Shown: positions 44,799-53,563, counted from the first letter of the stretch. The stretch: DNA of 64,000 bases from an uncultured Pelagibacteraceae bacterium (GCA_902528375.1 CABZSS010000001.1:113946-177945), one strand, 5' to 3'. A program made the numbers and translations. The notes: generated from the sequence alone by a model not told the origin.

Positions 44799-45886
44799 TG
44801 AATTTAATTATTACAAGAAATTTTCCGCCTGATGTTGGAGGTATGCAAAATCTTATGTTTGGCCTTACAAAATCACTGTCAGCACACATGATGGTTAAAG
44901 TATTTGCTGACGAACATTATCAGCAGGAAAAGTTTGATGAAGACCTATCATTTTCAATTGAAAGAGTTGGAGGTCCAAAAATCTTTAGAAAATTTAGGAA
45001 AGCTTCATTAATTAATAATTACCTACAAAAAAATACTAAAGTAAAAAATATCATCTCTGATCACTGGAAAAGTTTGGAAAATATTAATACAAAAATCAGA
45101 AAAATATGTCTTATTCACTCCAAAGAGATAAACCATAAAAAAGATACTTATTTAAATAAAAGAGTTGTTAGAGTATTAAATAATTGTGATCATGTAATCG
45201 CAAATTCAAACTTCACTAAAAATCTTGGTATAGAAATTGGTGTTAATGAGGAAAAAATCAAAGTTATTAACCCAGGGGTTTTTCCGAAAGAAAATATAAA
45301 TCTAAAGATAGAGGAAAAAATATTAAAGAAACTTGAAGGAAAAGAGCCAAGACTAATTACTGTTGCTAGATTTGATAAAAGAAAAAATCATGAAAAAATA
45401 ATTATGTCCTTGAGAAATTTGAAAGAAATTTACCCAAACATAATTTATATTTGTATAGGTGAAGGTGATACTTTGGAGTCTCAGAAAAAACTTATTAAAG
45501 AATTAAAACTTGAAAGTAATGTTTTATTTTTGAAGAATTTGTCAAAAGATGAAAAAAACTCGTACCTAAAAAATTCAAATGTTTTTGTTATGCCATCAAT
45601 TTCTTACAAAAAATCTGTAGAAGGTTTTGGAATTGTTTATGTTGAGGCTGCCCAATATGGATTACCATCTATTGGTGGAAAAGTTGGTGGTGCATCCGAT
45701 GCTATTGTCGATAATGAAACTGGTTTACTTTGTGATGGAAATAACATGGATGAAATCTATCAGAGTTTAGTAGATATATTACAGAACAATAAATTTAAAG
45801 TTTTGGGGAAAAATGCAGAAGGAAATGCAAAAAAATTTCTTTGGCCTGAAATCTTAAAAAAATATTTGGAAATACTAAAAAACTAA
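44798..45886 (+). CDS. Glycosyltransferase family 4 (GT-B)
   Basis: A 362-residue GT-B enzyme. FPPDVGGMQNLMFGL near the N-terminus is the acceptor-side loop, LITVARFDKRKNHEK near residue 190 is the donor-domain start, and EGFGIVYVEAAQYGLPSIGG near 275 has the E-x7-E nucleotide-sugar motif. It would extend a cell-surface glycan in the cytosol. Its last 12 bases overlap the convergent GT9 gene. Sugar and linkage cannot be inferred. Confidence 0.88.
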   Translation: MNLIITRNFPPDVGGMQNLMFGLTKSLSAHMMVKVFADEHYQQEKFDEDLSFSIERVGGPKIFRKFRKASLINNYLQKNTKVKNIISDHWKSLENINTKIRKICLIHSKEINHKKDTYLNKRVVRVLNNCDHVIANSNFTKNLGIEIGVNEEKIKVINPGVFPKENINLKIEEKILKKLEGKEPRLITVARFDKRKNHEKIIMSLRNLKEIYPNIIYICIGEGDTLESQKKLIKELKLESNVLFLKNLSKDEKNSYLKNSNVFVMPSISYKKSVEGFGIVYVEAAQYGLPSIGGKVGGASDAIVDNETGLLCDGNNMDEIYQSLVDILQNNKFKVLGKNAEGNAKKFLWPEILKKYLEILKN

Positions 45887-46804
45887 TCTTTCAAAAACTT
45901 TCTCTGCACTTAAGTTTTTTAAATCACTCACTTGTATTGCTTTAAAATTTTCTCTTTCAATACTCACCTTATGAGCTGTCGTATGACTTCCAAACAACGA
46001 TAGACCTTTAGCATTTAAATGTGCTGCCATATGTGCAGGACCTGTATCATTAGCAACGACAAATTTGCTTCCCTTAATTAAACCTGCCAGTTCTGAAATC
46101 GAAATTGCTTTGTCTTCACTTAGAATAGAAACAGCATCTAATTCTTTTGCTTTTTCTATTTCACCAGGACCAGGTGCTATTACTATTTTTTGATTAGGAT
46201 GATTTTGTTTTATAAGTTTAATTAGTTGATCGTAATATGGCCATTTCTTTTGTTGTAAGTGGTCAGAGCAGAAAGGAAATAACAATATATAATCAGTTAA
46301 ATTATATTTAGAGATAAGTTTATCAATATTTGAACAACTCCAAGAAAAATCTGGCTTTAAAGTATGAGATGTTTTCAAACCAGATATCTTTAATTGATGA
46401 TCAAATCTTTCTAATACTGGTTTTTTATCAAATTCTTTTTTTGTTTCATTGGCTGGAAGAGTAGTTTCTGAAGAAGACCATTTATAAGATCCTAAATTAG
46501 GAAATAAAATTCTTTTATAAAATGAAGTCCTTGAGGAATTCTGTAGATCATAAACCTTTGTAAACTTATGTTGTTTAATTTTTTTCATTAAGGAAAAAAG
46601 ATAGATCAAATTAAATCTAGATAATCTTTTATCGACAATTACTTCTTTTATATTGGGATTTTTTTTGAAAAGATCTGAATATACGTGAGATGTTAATAAA
46701 TAAATAAAATCATCTTTATGATTATCATAAATATCTTGAATTGCCCCACTCGCTTGAGCTATATCTCCAAGTGATCCATGCTTTATGATTAATATATTAG
46801 ACAT
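45875..46804 (-). CDS. Glycosyltransferase family 9 (heptosyltransferase-like)
   Basis: A 309-residue GT9 protein. ILIIKHGSLGDIAQA at residues 4-18 is the N-terminal ADP-heptose transferase signature, and FVVANDTGPAHMAAHLNAKGLSLFG near residue 255 carries the DTGPxH motif. GT9 enzymes add heptose to the LPS inner core, though some members use other sugars. The divergent DUF6165 gene begins 32 bases away. Confidence 0.88.
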   Translation of the reverse strand: MSNILIIKHGSLGDIAQASGAIQDIYDNHKDDFIYLLTSHVYSDLFKKNPNIKEVIVDKRLSRFNLIYLFSLMKKIKQHKFTKVYDLQNSSRTSFYKRILFPNLGSYKWSSSETTLPANETKKEFDKKPVLERFDHQLKISGLKTSHTLKPDFSWSCSNIDKLISKYNLTDYILLFPFCSDHLQQKKWPYYDQLIKLIKQNHPNQKIVIAPGPGEIEKAKELDAVSILSEDKAISISELAGLIKGSKFVVANDTGPAHMAAHLNAKGLSLFGSHTTAHKVSIERENFKAIQVSDLKNLSAEKVFERLVF

Positions 46805-46836
46805 ATTTTTAACAATTTATCACACTATAAAATTTT

Positions 46837-47226
46837 ATGAATAAAATATTAGTTGAAGTATCTGTTGGTGAGTTATTAGATAAATTAACTATCCTTGAAA
46901 TCAAAAAAGACAAAATCAAAGATACAGAAAAGTTAAAATTCATAAATTTAGAATATGATTCTTTAAAGGAACAATATGATAAAAATGTGAAAGTTGATGA
47001 AAAGATTAAGAGTTTTTTCTCTGAGTTAAAAGAAATAAATGCTAAATTGTGGGATATTGAAGATAATAAAAGACAATGTGAAAAAGATTCAAAATTTGAT
47101 GATCATTTCATTTTATTATCAAGAGAAATCCATTTCTTAAACGACAAACGAGCAAGTATTAAGTTGGAAATTAATAATCACACTGGATCTAAAATCAAAG
47201 AGATTAAAGAGTATACTAAATATTAA
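46837..47226 (+). CDS. DUF6165 family protein
   Basis: A 129-residue, highly charged, mostly helical protein. VSVGELLDKLTILEIKKDKI at the start and the coiled-coil-like middle with LWDIEDNKRQCE match the family known as DUF6165, which is often found beside glycosyltransferases and surface glycan genes, as here. No signal peptide or membrane helix is seen. The function is not established. It ends directly before the convergent SpeD-SpeE gene. Confidence 0.75.
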   Translation: MNKILVEVSVGELLDKLTILEIKKDKIKDTEKLKFINLEYDSLKEQYDKNVKVDEKIKSFFSELKEINAKLWDIEDNKRQCEKDSKFDDHFILLSREIHFLNDKRASIKLEINNHTGSKIKEIKEYTKY

Positions 47227-48267
47227 TTATTTATTTAAAGAAGACGCAAAGTTCCAAGAACAATCAAAACTTGGGATATAAATTCTATCTAAAGATGTAT
47301 TTCCAAAGCTTTTTTCAAAAAGATTTAACCATTTATCAACTTGTTTAGGTTTTTTATCTTGGCTTCCAACTTGGGCAGTAATAGTTCCATTAGTTTTAAG
47401 AATTCTTTTTAAAGATTTGATATTTTTTGCTGCTAAATCAATACAATATTGATCATCGTTTAGGTCCACATAAATTTTATCATACTTGTTGTCTTCAACT
47501 GTTTTGATGCTTTCAAATGCATCTCCCCAAACACACTGTACATGGTTTTTTGTGGTTGCTTTCTTACCGACCTTAGATAAATATTTTTCACACATTGTTA
47601 CAACTTCAGGATCTAACTCGTACCAATCAATTAATTTAAAGCCTTTAGATATACATTCTCTTGCAACACCTCCGTCCCCTCCACCAATAATAGCTGTTTT
47701 GTCGTTTGATGGATTGAGTTTTAAACCAGAGTTAACAAATGTAGAACTATACAAATGTTCATCATTTTCTGCCACTTGAAGTTCACCATCAATAAAAAGA
47801 GATTTACCGAATTGTTCTAGTTCTAAAATTTCAATGTTTTGACCTACCTTTGAGGTAAAGTTTTCTAAAACATCTTTTACCATATAATATTTTTTTAAAC
47901 CTGGTGAGCTATATATGTCATCATAATAACTTATAGTGTCTCTATTAAACTCTTTTTTAACAATTCTTTTATGTTTGATTTCTTTTTTTAAAATATCATA
48001 AGCAACGTTAGGATTTACTTTTCCACAAGTAAAAAAATCAAAGCTTATAATTCCTCTTTCTGGAAAAGTATGAAAGCTTATGTGACTTTCTGCTAATAAG
48101 GCTACAAGAGTAAAGCCTTGTGGTTCGAATTTATACTTTGAAATCTCTAGAACAGTTACCTTTGCCTTCTTTGATATCTTGTAAACTAGTTTTTCAAAGA
48201 ACTTTGGTTCGTACTCTTTTTCAGTACCTATAATATCTAAAGTGACGTGCTCCCCAACCTTCGTCAT
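47227..48267 (-). CDS. Fused S-adenosylmethionine decarboxylase / spermidine synthase-like protein
   Basis: One 346-residue frame joins two polyamine enzymes. Residues 1-105 are a bacterial SpeD/SpeH: LLAESHISFHTFPE has the Glu60-Ser61 self-cleavage site that yields the pyruvoyl group, with His65 and Cys81 (FFTCGKVNP) in their catalytic places. Residues 110-346 are a spermidine synthase fold: LFIDGELQVAENDEH, the SAM-type GGGDGGVAREC near 195 and a YVDLNDD strand near 270. The usual YHE and DxxDP motifs of SpeE are altered, so the polyamine made may differ. It supplies MTA to the mtnP/mtnA genes nearby. Confidence 0.85.
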   Translation of the reverse strand: MTKVGEHVTLDIIGTEKEYEPKFFEKLVYKISKKAKVTVLEISKYKFEPQGFTLVALLAESHISFHTFPERGIISFDFFTCGKVNPNVAYDILKKEIKHKRIVKKEFNRDTISYYDDIYSSPGLKKYYMVKDVLENFTSKVGQNIEILELEQFGKSLFIDGELQVAENDEHLYSSTFVNSGLKLNPSNDKTAIIGGGDGGVARECISKGFKLIDWYELDPEVVTMCEKYLSKVGKKATTKNHVQCVWGDAFESIKTVEDNKYDKIYVDLNDDQYCIDLAAKNIKSLKRILKTNGTITAQVGSQDKKPKQVDKWLNLFEKSFGNTSLDRIYIPSFDCSWNFASSLNK

Positions 48268-48273
48268 AAAAAG

Positions 48274-48921
48274 TTATCCTTTTTTATAGTTTTTAACTTT
48301 TTCTAATATTACATCCATCTCACTTGATGAAAGAATCTTAGGTTTTCCTAACTTTATTGCATTTATGTATTGATGGCAAATATTTTCAACTTCTTCTGCA
48401 AGTTCGAAAGCTGAGTTCAGGTTGTCCCCATAAGCAACTTGACCGTGATTAGACATCAAGCATGCTTTTCTATTTTCTAATGCTTCAATAATATTGTCAG
48501 ATAGTTCTTGTGTTCCAAAAGTTGCATACTTTGCACACTTTATATTGTCTCCTCCAGCAAGCGCTATCATATAATGAAAAGCGGGAACGTCTTTGTTATG
48601 TGCTGATACAGCCGTTGCGTGTGGTGAATGTGCATGAACGACAGCCTTTGCATCAGTTTTATTTAAATATATATCTTTATGAAATCTCCATTCTGAAGAA
48701 GGTTGCAAACCTTTTTCATCATATTTGCCTTTTAAAGATACAAAGATGATATCTTCAGCTTTAAGACTTTCGTATTTCTTGCCTGATGGAGTAATTAAAA
48801 AACCCTCCTCATTATTATTCTGAGTTTTAAGCGAAATATTTCCTGATCTTAACGGAGATAAATTTGTACTATTTAATTTTTGGGCAAACTTTATTATTTC
48901 TTCTCTTCTTTTAACGTCCAT
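48274..48921 (-). CDS. Class II aldolase, FucA-like (possible methylthioribulose-1-phosphate aldolase)
   Basis: A 215-residue zinc aldolase of the FucA/AraD family. SGNISLK and LITPSGKKYE bind the phosphate, PSSEWRFH holds the catalytic Glu near residue 76, AVVHAHSPHATAVS and LMSNHGQVAYG give the three zinc His, and HYMIALAGGD is close to E. coli FucA. No fucose genes are nearby. The linked mtnA and mtnP instead suggest cleavage of 5-methylthioribulose-1-phosphate to DHAP and methylthioacetaldehyde, as in the DHAP shunt; a MtnB dehydratase role is less likely because mtnC and mtnD are absent here. Confidence 0.82.
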   Translation of the reverse strand: MDVKRREEIIKFAQKLNSTNLSPLRSGNISLKTQNNNEEGFLITPSGKKYESLKAEDIIFVSLKGKYDEKGLQPSSEWRFHKDIYLNKTDAKAVVHAHSPHATAVSAHNKDVPAFHYMIALAGGDNIKCAKYATFGTQELSDNIIEALENRKACLMSNHGQVAYGDNLNSAFELAEEVENICHQYINAIKLGKPKILSSSEMDVILEKVKNYKKG

Positions 48922-49234
48922 AATTTTTCAAATATTTTAAAAATAAATACCCAAAAATTACACCTACACCTATTAGAATATACTGATAAAGCTTTAATAA
49001 TAAAAATTGTGGTGGAAGCTCACTCTCATAGGGGTTTTTTAAAAAAAAGTTTTTTGAACCATCTTCATACAAATCAACAGGTCCAATAATTAAATAAATT
49101 CCATAAATCGCTATGTAAATACAAGGTGCTAAAGAAAGATAAATTAATGTCTTGTTATTTTTAACAATACCGAGCCAATTAGCTGAAACTCCAACTAATA
49201 AAAGACAAATAAGTGATAAAATAAGCGGGTTCAT
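48911..49234 (-). CDS. Small membrane protein, unknown
   Basis: A 107-residue protein with three hydrophobic segments (about residues 3-22, 31-52 and 82-102) and a short polar loop containing PVDLYEDGSKNFF. I recognise no family. It lies between mtnA and the FucA-like aldolase, overlapping them by 4 and 11 bases respectively, so it belongs to the same transcript; a transport or membrane-anchoring role in methylthio or polyamine metabolism is only a guess. Confidence 0.65.
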   Translation of the reverse strand: MNPLILSLICLLLVGVSANWLGIVKNNKTLIYLSLAPCIYIAIYGIYLIIGPVDLYEDGSKNFFLKNPYESELPPQFLLLKLYQYILIGVGVIFGYLFLKYLKNYGR

Positions 49235-50301
49235 TTAAATAAATTTTTTAATCCTTTTTCTGATGCTTCGCAAATACCTTTTTCTGTAATTAATCCAGTT
49301 ATATATTTTGCTGGAGTAACATCAAATGCTAAATTCATAGCTTTACTTTTATTTGGGTATATCTGTACTTTTATTAATTTTCCGTCTTCGTCAACACCTT
49401 CGATTTTTGACAACTCATCTGAGTTTCTTTCTTCAATTGGAATATCTTTAGAATTTTTAATTTTCCAATCGATAGTTGAGCTTGGTAATGCCACATAAAA
49501 TGGTACATTATTATCTTTAGCAGCCAGAGCCTTCAAGTAAGTTCCCACTTTATTACATACATCGCCATTAGATAATGTACGGTCAGTTCCAACAATACAC
49601 ATATCAACCTGTCCTCTTTGCATCAAAATTCCACCTGTATTATCTGCGATAATTGTATTTTTAACACCTTCTTCATTTAATTCATATGATGTTAAGTTTG
49701 CGCCTTGGTTTCTGGGTCTAGTTTCGTCTGCCCAAACATGAACTGGAATACCTTTTTTATGTGCATGATAAATTGGCGATGTAGCTGTGCCCCAATTGAT
49801 AGTTGCAAGCCATCCTGCATTGCAGTGAGTAAGAATATTTACAGTATCCTTTTTTTTATTATATATTTCCTCAATTATCTTAAGACCGTTCAAACCAATA
49901 CTTTCACAGAATTTAATATCTTCTTCACAAATTTCTTTTGCCTCATTAATTGCCATCTCTAGAATTTTATTAGAGTTTACTCCTGTAAGCTTTTTAATCA
50001 TTCTATCTACTGCCCACTTTAAATTAATTGCCGTGGGTCTTGTATCAATTAAATCCCGTGCTGATTTATGAAGAAATGTTTGGTCATTTTTTTCTATTAT
50101 TGACAATACAATTCCATAAGCTGCTGTAGCTCCTATTAATGGAGCGCCTCTTACCTCCATTTTTTTTATGGCATTTATCGCATCTTTAACTGTTTTAAGG
50201 TCTTTAATAATAAATTGGTGTGGAAGTTTTGTTTGGTCAATGATTTTAACAACATTGTTCTTAAACCAAATGGTTTTGTATTCTTTTCCGGTTATTTTCA
50301 T
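49231..50301 (-). CDS. mtnA: Methylthioribose-1-phosphate isomerase
   Basis: Converts 5-methylthioribose-1-phosphate to the ribulose form. The 356 residues show the eIF2B-related MtnA pattern: MEVRGAPLIGATAAYG near residue 48-63, THCNAGWLAT with the catalytic Cys near 159, and CIVGTDRTLSNGDVCNKVGTY with the catalytic Asp near 240. It is the first gene of the minus-strand group that runs through the FucA-like aldolase toward the SpeD-SpeE fusion. Confidence 0.93.
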   Translation of the reverse strand: MKITGKEYKTIWFKNNVVKIIDQTKLPHQFIIKDLKTVKDAINAIKKMEVRGAPLIGATAAYGIVLSIIEKNDQTFLHKSARDLIDTRPTAINLKWAVDRMIKKLTGVNSNKILEMAINEAKEICEEDIKFCESIGLNGLKIIEEIYNKKKDTVNILTHCNAGWLATINWGTATSPIYHAHKKGIPVHVWADETRPRNQGANLTSYELNEEGVKNTIIADNTGGILMQRGQVDMCIVGTDRTLSNGDVCNKVGTYLKALAAKDNNVPFYVALPSSTIDWKIKNSKDIPIEERNSDELSKIEGVDEDGKLIKVQIYPNKSKAMNLAFDVTPAKYITGLITEKGICEASEKGLKNLFK

Positions 50302-50544
50302 TTCTAATTATACCGATTCAGCTAAATTTTTAGTTAAAGATTGTATTTATAGCTAATATAAGTACCCTGATAAAATATTTAAAAAATGTGATATTTATAC
50401 AACAAAAAAAGTGTGTTTTGCTGGGTTTTTTTTATATTTCAACTTTAAAGGCACATATTTCAGGTTCAATATTCTATACTTAAAAGGATTATTTTGCTAA
50501 GTAAGCACATAATATTAATTAATTAATAATAAAGAGAGTACATT

Positions 50545-51204
50545 ATGAGAAAACTAGTTTTAAGCATTCTTTTCTTGCTTGGTCTTGTTACTAATTCATT
50601 TGCTACTGGTTCAGTAGGATTCACTATAAGTGGGGCTGATATTAAATCAACTGTAAAAGATGATATCGACAACAACGGTTCGACTGATACTACTAAGAAC
50701 ATTAGCAATGATGTTGCTTTTGCTTCTGTTTTCGTTGAAAAAGCGATTAATGACAACATTAGTGTTGGTATTGATTTTATACCTGGCACAGCAGAATTTG
50801 ACAGCAGATCAACTACACAAAGCTCTATAAAACAAAAGGGAAGCTCAACAACGACAGGAACTAACAAAGGTACCGTAGATGTTAGCAGACATGTAACGTT
50901 ATACGCACAGCCTCAAAAAGCAATTACAGGCGGCCTTAAAGTTTTTGGAACAGTTGGATACGTGAGAGCAGAAGCTGATTCAAGAGTACAATCAATTTCA
51001 TCAACAGATAAAGATGTCTCTGAAACTTTAAATGGAGTAAAATTAGGCCTAGGTCTTAAAGCAGAAACAGGTTTTGGTTTTATAAAATTAGAGTACAGTG
51101 AAACAGACTATGATGAAATTTCGGCTACAACAACAAACAACACGAAAATTACAGCAGATATAGATACAGATATTTTAGCTTTTTCTGTTGGTAAATCGTT
51201 TTAA
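50545..51204 (+). CDS. Small outer-membrane beta-barrel protein
   Basis: A 219-residue protein with a clear Sec signal peptide (positively charged start, hydrophobic core, cut after SFA near residue 21). The mature part alternates polar and hydrophobic residues in strands and ends with Phe (SVGKSF), the usual outer-membrane insertion signal. It resembles small OmpW/opacity-type barrels of about eight strands. It has less AT bias and far fewer Lys runs than its neighbours, and it is preceded by the longest gap in the window and followed by the strongest terminator, so it may be highly expressed or regulated. Specific function unknown. Confidence 0.75.
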   Translation: MRKLVLSILFLLGLVTNSFATGSVGFTISGADIKSTVKDDIDNNGSTDTTKNISNDVAFASVFVEKAINDNISVGIDFIPGTAEFDSRSTTQSSIKQKGSSTTTGTNKGTVDVSRHVTLYAQPQKAITGGLKVFGTVGYVRAEADSRVQSISSTDKDVSETLNGVKLGLGLKAETGFGFIKLEYSETDYDEISATTTNNTKITADIDTDILAFSVGKSF

Positions 51205-51228
51205 ATACTAATCGTAGTAAAATTTAAA

Positions 51229-51260
51229 AACCCTCTGCTACTGGCGGAGGGTTTTTTTTT
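51229..51260 (+). terminator. Intrinsic terminator of the outer-membrane protein gene, bidirectional
   Basis: AACCCTCTGC, loop TACTG and GCGGAGGGTT form a 10-bp stem with one G-U pair, followed by eight further T (51253-51260 region). On the minus strand the same stem is followed by a T-rich stretch (complement of AATTTAAA), and it lies at the stop of mtnP, so it can end transcription from both sides. Confidence 0.9.
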
Positions 51261-52131
51261 ATTTGTTTAAAACCCTGCCAGCAACAGTTTTAAGTTTATC
51301 TCTCGTTTTTTTTGTTCTTTTTTCAGGCGCTGTAATTATTGCTACATCTAAACAATTATTAGCTGGATCTTTTGGGTCTATATACTCTTCAAAATTTTCT
51401 ATTAGATTTTTAATCATATTTTTTGCTTTTGCAGCATTTTCTGAGAGAACTTTAATAACTTGTTGAACATCAACATTTTCATGATTTGGATGCCAACAAT
51501 CATAATCTGTAACCATTGAAACAGATGCATATCTCATCTCAGCTTCCCTGGCTAGTTTTGCCTCAGGCATATTAGTCATTCCAATTACATCAACGCTCCA
51601 GGATCTATATAAATTTGATTCTGCTAAAGTAGAAAATTGTGGGCCTTCCATTACAATATATGTACCACCTCTTTGATAATCTATTTTTTCTTTTTTAATG
51701 GCATCTTCACAAGCGTTCATAAGTCCAACTGAAGTAGGATGTGCCATTGATACATGTGCCACAATTTCATCCTCAAAAAAAGTTTTGTTTCTTGCAAAAG
51801 TTCTATCAATAAATTGATCAACAATAACAAATTTCCCCGGGGGCAAACTTTCTTTAAGAGACCCTACAGCTGAAATAGATACGATATCACTAACTCCTAA
51901 TTGTTTTAGGGCATCGATATTTGCCCTAAAATTGATATTAGATGGATTTATAAAATGCCCTCTTCCGTGCCTTGGTAAAAAATAAACTTCTTTATTTTTG
52001 TAATTCGTTTTTAAAATTTTATCTGAAGGTCGTCCCCAAGGAGTATTAATGTCTAATAACTCTCTATCTTTGAATTCTTCAACATCATATAGTCCACTTC
52101 CACCAATTATTGCTAATTTATTGTTTGCCAT
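51259..52131 (-). CDS. mtnP: S-methyl-5'-thioadenosine phosphorylase
   Basis: Splits methylthioadenosine with phosphate to adenine and methylthioribose-1-phosphate. The 290-residue protein has IIGGSGLYDVEEF at the N-terminus, FLPRHGRGHFINPSNINFRANI near residue 55 (phosphate and ribose contacts), and MTNMPEAKLAREAEMRYASV plus TDYDCWH near 185-210, which are typical of MTAP rather than other purine phosphorylases. The divergent apt gene, 41 bases away, would recycle the adenine. Confidence 0.94.
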   Translation of the reverse strand: MANNKLAIIGGSGLYDVEEFKDRELLDINTPWGRPSDKILKTNYKNKEVYFLPRHGRGHFINPSNINFRANIDALKQLGVSDIVSISAVGSLKESLPPGKFVIVDQFIDRTFARNKTFFEDEIVAHVSMAHPTSVGLMNACEDAIKKEKIDYQRGGTYIVMEGPQFSTLAESNLYRSWSVDVIGMTNMPEAKLAREAEMRYASVSMVTDYDCWHPNHENVDVQQVIKVLSENAAKAKNMIKNLIENFEEYIDPKDPANNCLDVAIITAPEKRTKKTRDKLKTVAGRVLNK

Positions 52132-52172
52132 ATTAAAAAGATAGTTTATTTAATAATATAACACAAATTTAA

Positions 52173-52700
52173 ATGGACATAAAAAAATTTATTAGATCTA
52201 TACCTGATTATCCAAAGAAGGGGATTTTATTTAGAGACATTACTACTTTAATAAAAGATGAAAAAGCTTTCGAGGAGACAATTAATCAAATAGTTGAAAG
52301 ATCTAAAAAGTTTAAATTTAATAAAATTGCAGCCATTGAGTCAAGAGGTTTTGTATTTGCATCCGCTGTTTCATATATTCTTAAAAAACCGTTTATAATG
52401 TTAAGAAAAAAAAATAAATTGCCTGCAGAAACACACTCAATTGATTTTGATTTAGAGTATGGAACTGCGACTATTGAAGTGCATAAAGATTCTATAAATG
52501 AAGACGATACAGTTTTAATCATTGATGATTTAATCGCTACTGGTGGAACAGCTGAAGCAGCATCAAAATTAATTGAAATTTCAAAGGGAAAAGTTGGGGC
52601 ATTCATTTTTGTGATAAATTTATTTGATTTAGGTGGATCTGATAGATTAATAAAAAAAGGTTTTAAAGTAGAGAACTTAATTGAATTTCCAGGTCACTAA
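52173..52700 (+). CDS. apt: Adenine phosphoribosyltransferase
   Basis: Makes AMP from adenine and PRPP. The 175 residues have IPDYPKKGILFRDIT at residues 10-24, AIESRGFVFASA, and the PRPP loop VLIIDDLIATGGTAEAA near 110-126. It has the full length of bacterial Apt. Its position next to mtnP fits salvage of adenine released from methylthioadenosine. Its last four bases overlap the convergent GT2 gene. Confidence 0.96.
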   Translation: MDIKKFIRSIPDYPKKGILFRDITTLIKDEKAFEETINQIVERSKKFKFNKIAAIESRGFVFASAVSYILKKPFIMLRKKNKLPAETHSIDFDLEYGTATIEVHKDSINEDDTVLIIDDLIATGGTAEAASKLIEISKGKVGAFIFVINLFDLGGSDRLIKKGFKVENLIEFPGH

Positions 52701-53563
52701 TTTATTTTTGGCCTATACCAAGATTGCCTACCTAAAAAAGCATTAATAATACCTGACATTCTAGTCCTATAAATATTTTTTTTTTTGTTAAAAGTGATCA
52801 AGCAGATAGAATATTTTAGAAAATTTCCTACAAAACTAGTTAATCCTAATAATGATGAAATGAAAATTCCCCTATGTTTTTTATTAAAATAAATTTTTGA
52901 CCACATCCAATGCCAGTTTCTTGATAGTTCTATCTCTTCACTGTGTTTGTCATCAACAGCCTTAGCTCCAAGATGATGAACTTTGGAATTAGTAATAATA
53001 AATAGTTTTCCACCTTCTTTTTTTGTTCTTAAACACAGGTCAACATTTTCTAAGTACATAAAAAATTTTTCATCAAAGAAAACGCTATTATTAAAATAAT
53101 CTTTGTTAATTATCATCGAATAACCATCAATTTCTTCAACCTCATAAATTATTTTGACATCACTTTTCTGTGCTTTATCAAAATTTAATCTATAATTTGG
53201 ATATTGCGGATTATCTGACAAAGGTGATAATATTGCAAAATTTTCTAATTTAGAAATTGAGTTATTTATATTTTTTATAGTGTCATGTTTTAACAAAACA
53301 TCTGGATTTAATACATAAACGTATTTTGTATTTGATTTAATGATACCAAGATTATTTCCAGCCCCCATACCTACATTCTTTGATAAAATCACCTCAGTTT
53401 TATCATAATTTTGCTCTAATTCTTTTTTTAATTCTTCATCAGATGAATTTTCAACTATTAATTTATTAAAATCCTTTGGTAGAGAATTTAAGCAATCGTA
53501 GATTACTTTTTTACTATTAAATGTAACAATTACGAAGGTTAGATTATTACTTGTAAATTCCAT
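52697..53563 (-). CDS. Glycosyltransferase family 2
   Basis: A 288-residue GT-A enzyme. FVIVTFNSKKVIYDCLNSLP is the N-terminal fold signature, VGMGAGNNLGI and YVLNPDVLLKHD (the DxD-type site is NPD) follow, and FMYLENVDLCLRTKKEG near residue 165 is the acceptor ED motif common in rhamnosyltransferase-like WbbL proteins. The tail has a hydrophobic stretch that may touch the membrane. The next genes make dTDP-sugars, so it could use one of these as donor; that is inference. Confidence 0.87.
   Translation of the reverse strand: MEFTSNNLTFVIVTFNSKKVIYDCLNSLPKDFNKLIVENSSDEELKKELEQNYDKTEVILSKNVGMGAGNNLGIIKSNTKYVYVLNPDVLLKHDTIKNINNSISKLENFAILSPLSDNPQYPNYRLNFDKAQKSDVKIIYEVEEIDGYSMIINKDYFNNSVFFDEKFFMYLENVDLCLRTKKEGGKLFIITNSKVHHLGAKAVDDKHSEEIELSRNWHWMWSKIYFNKKHRGIFISSLLGLTSFVGNFLKYSICLITFNKKKNIYRTRMSGIINAFLGRQSWYRPKIN

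Noticed and set aside
47486..47779. 97-codon open frame opposite the SpeD-SpeE fusion
   Set aside because: Antisense to the conserved SAM-binding region, with no independent evidence.
50410..50435. GCTGGG followed by a T-run before the barrel gene, terminator-like
   Set aside because: There is no complementary upstream arm, so no stem can form.
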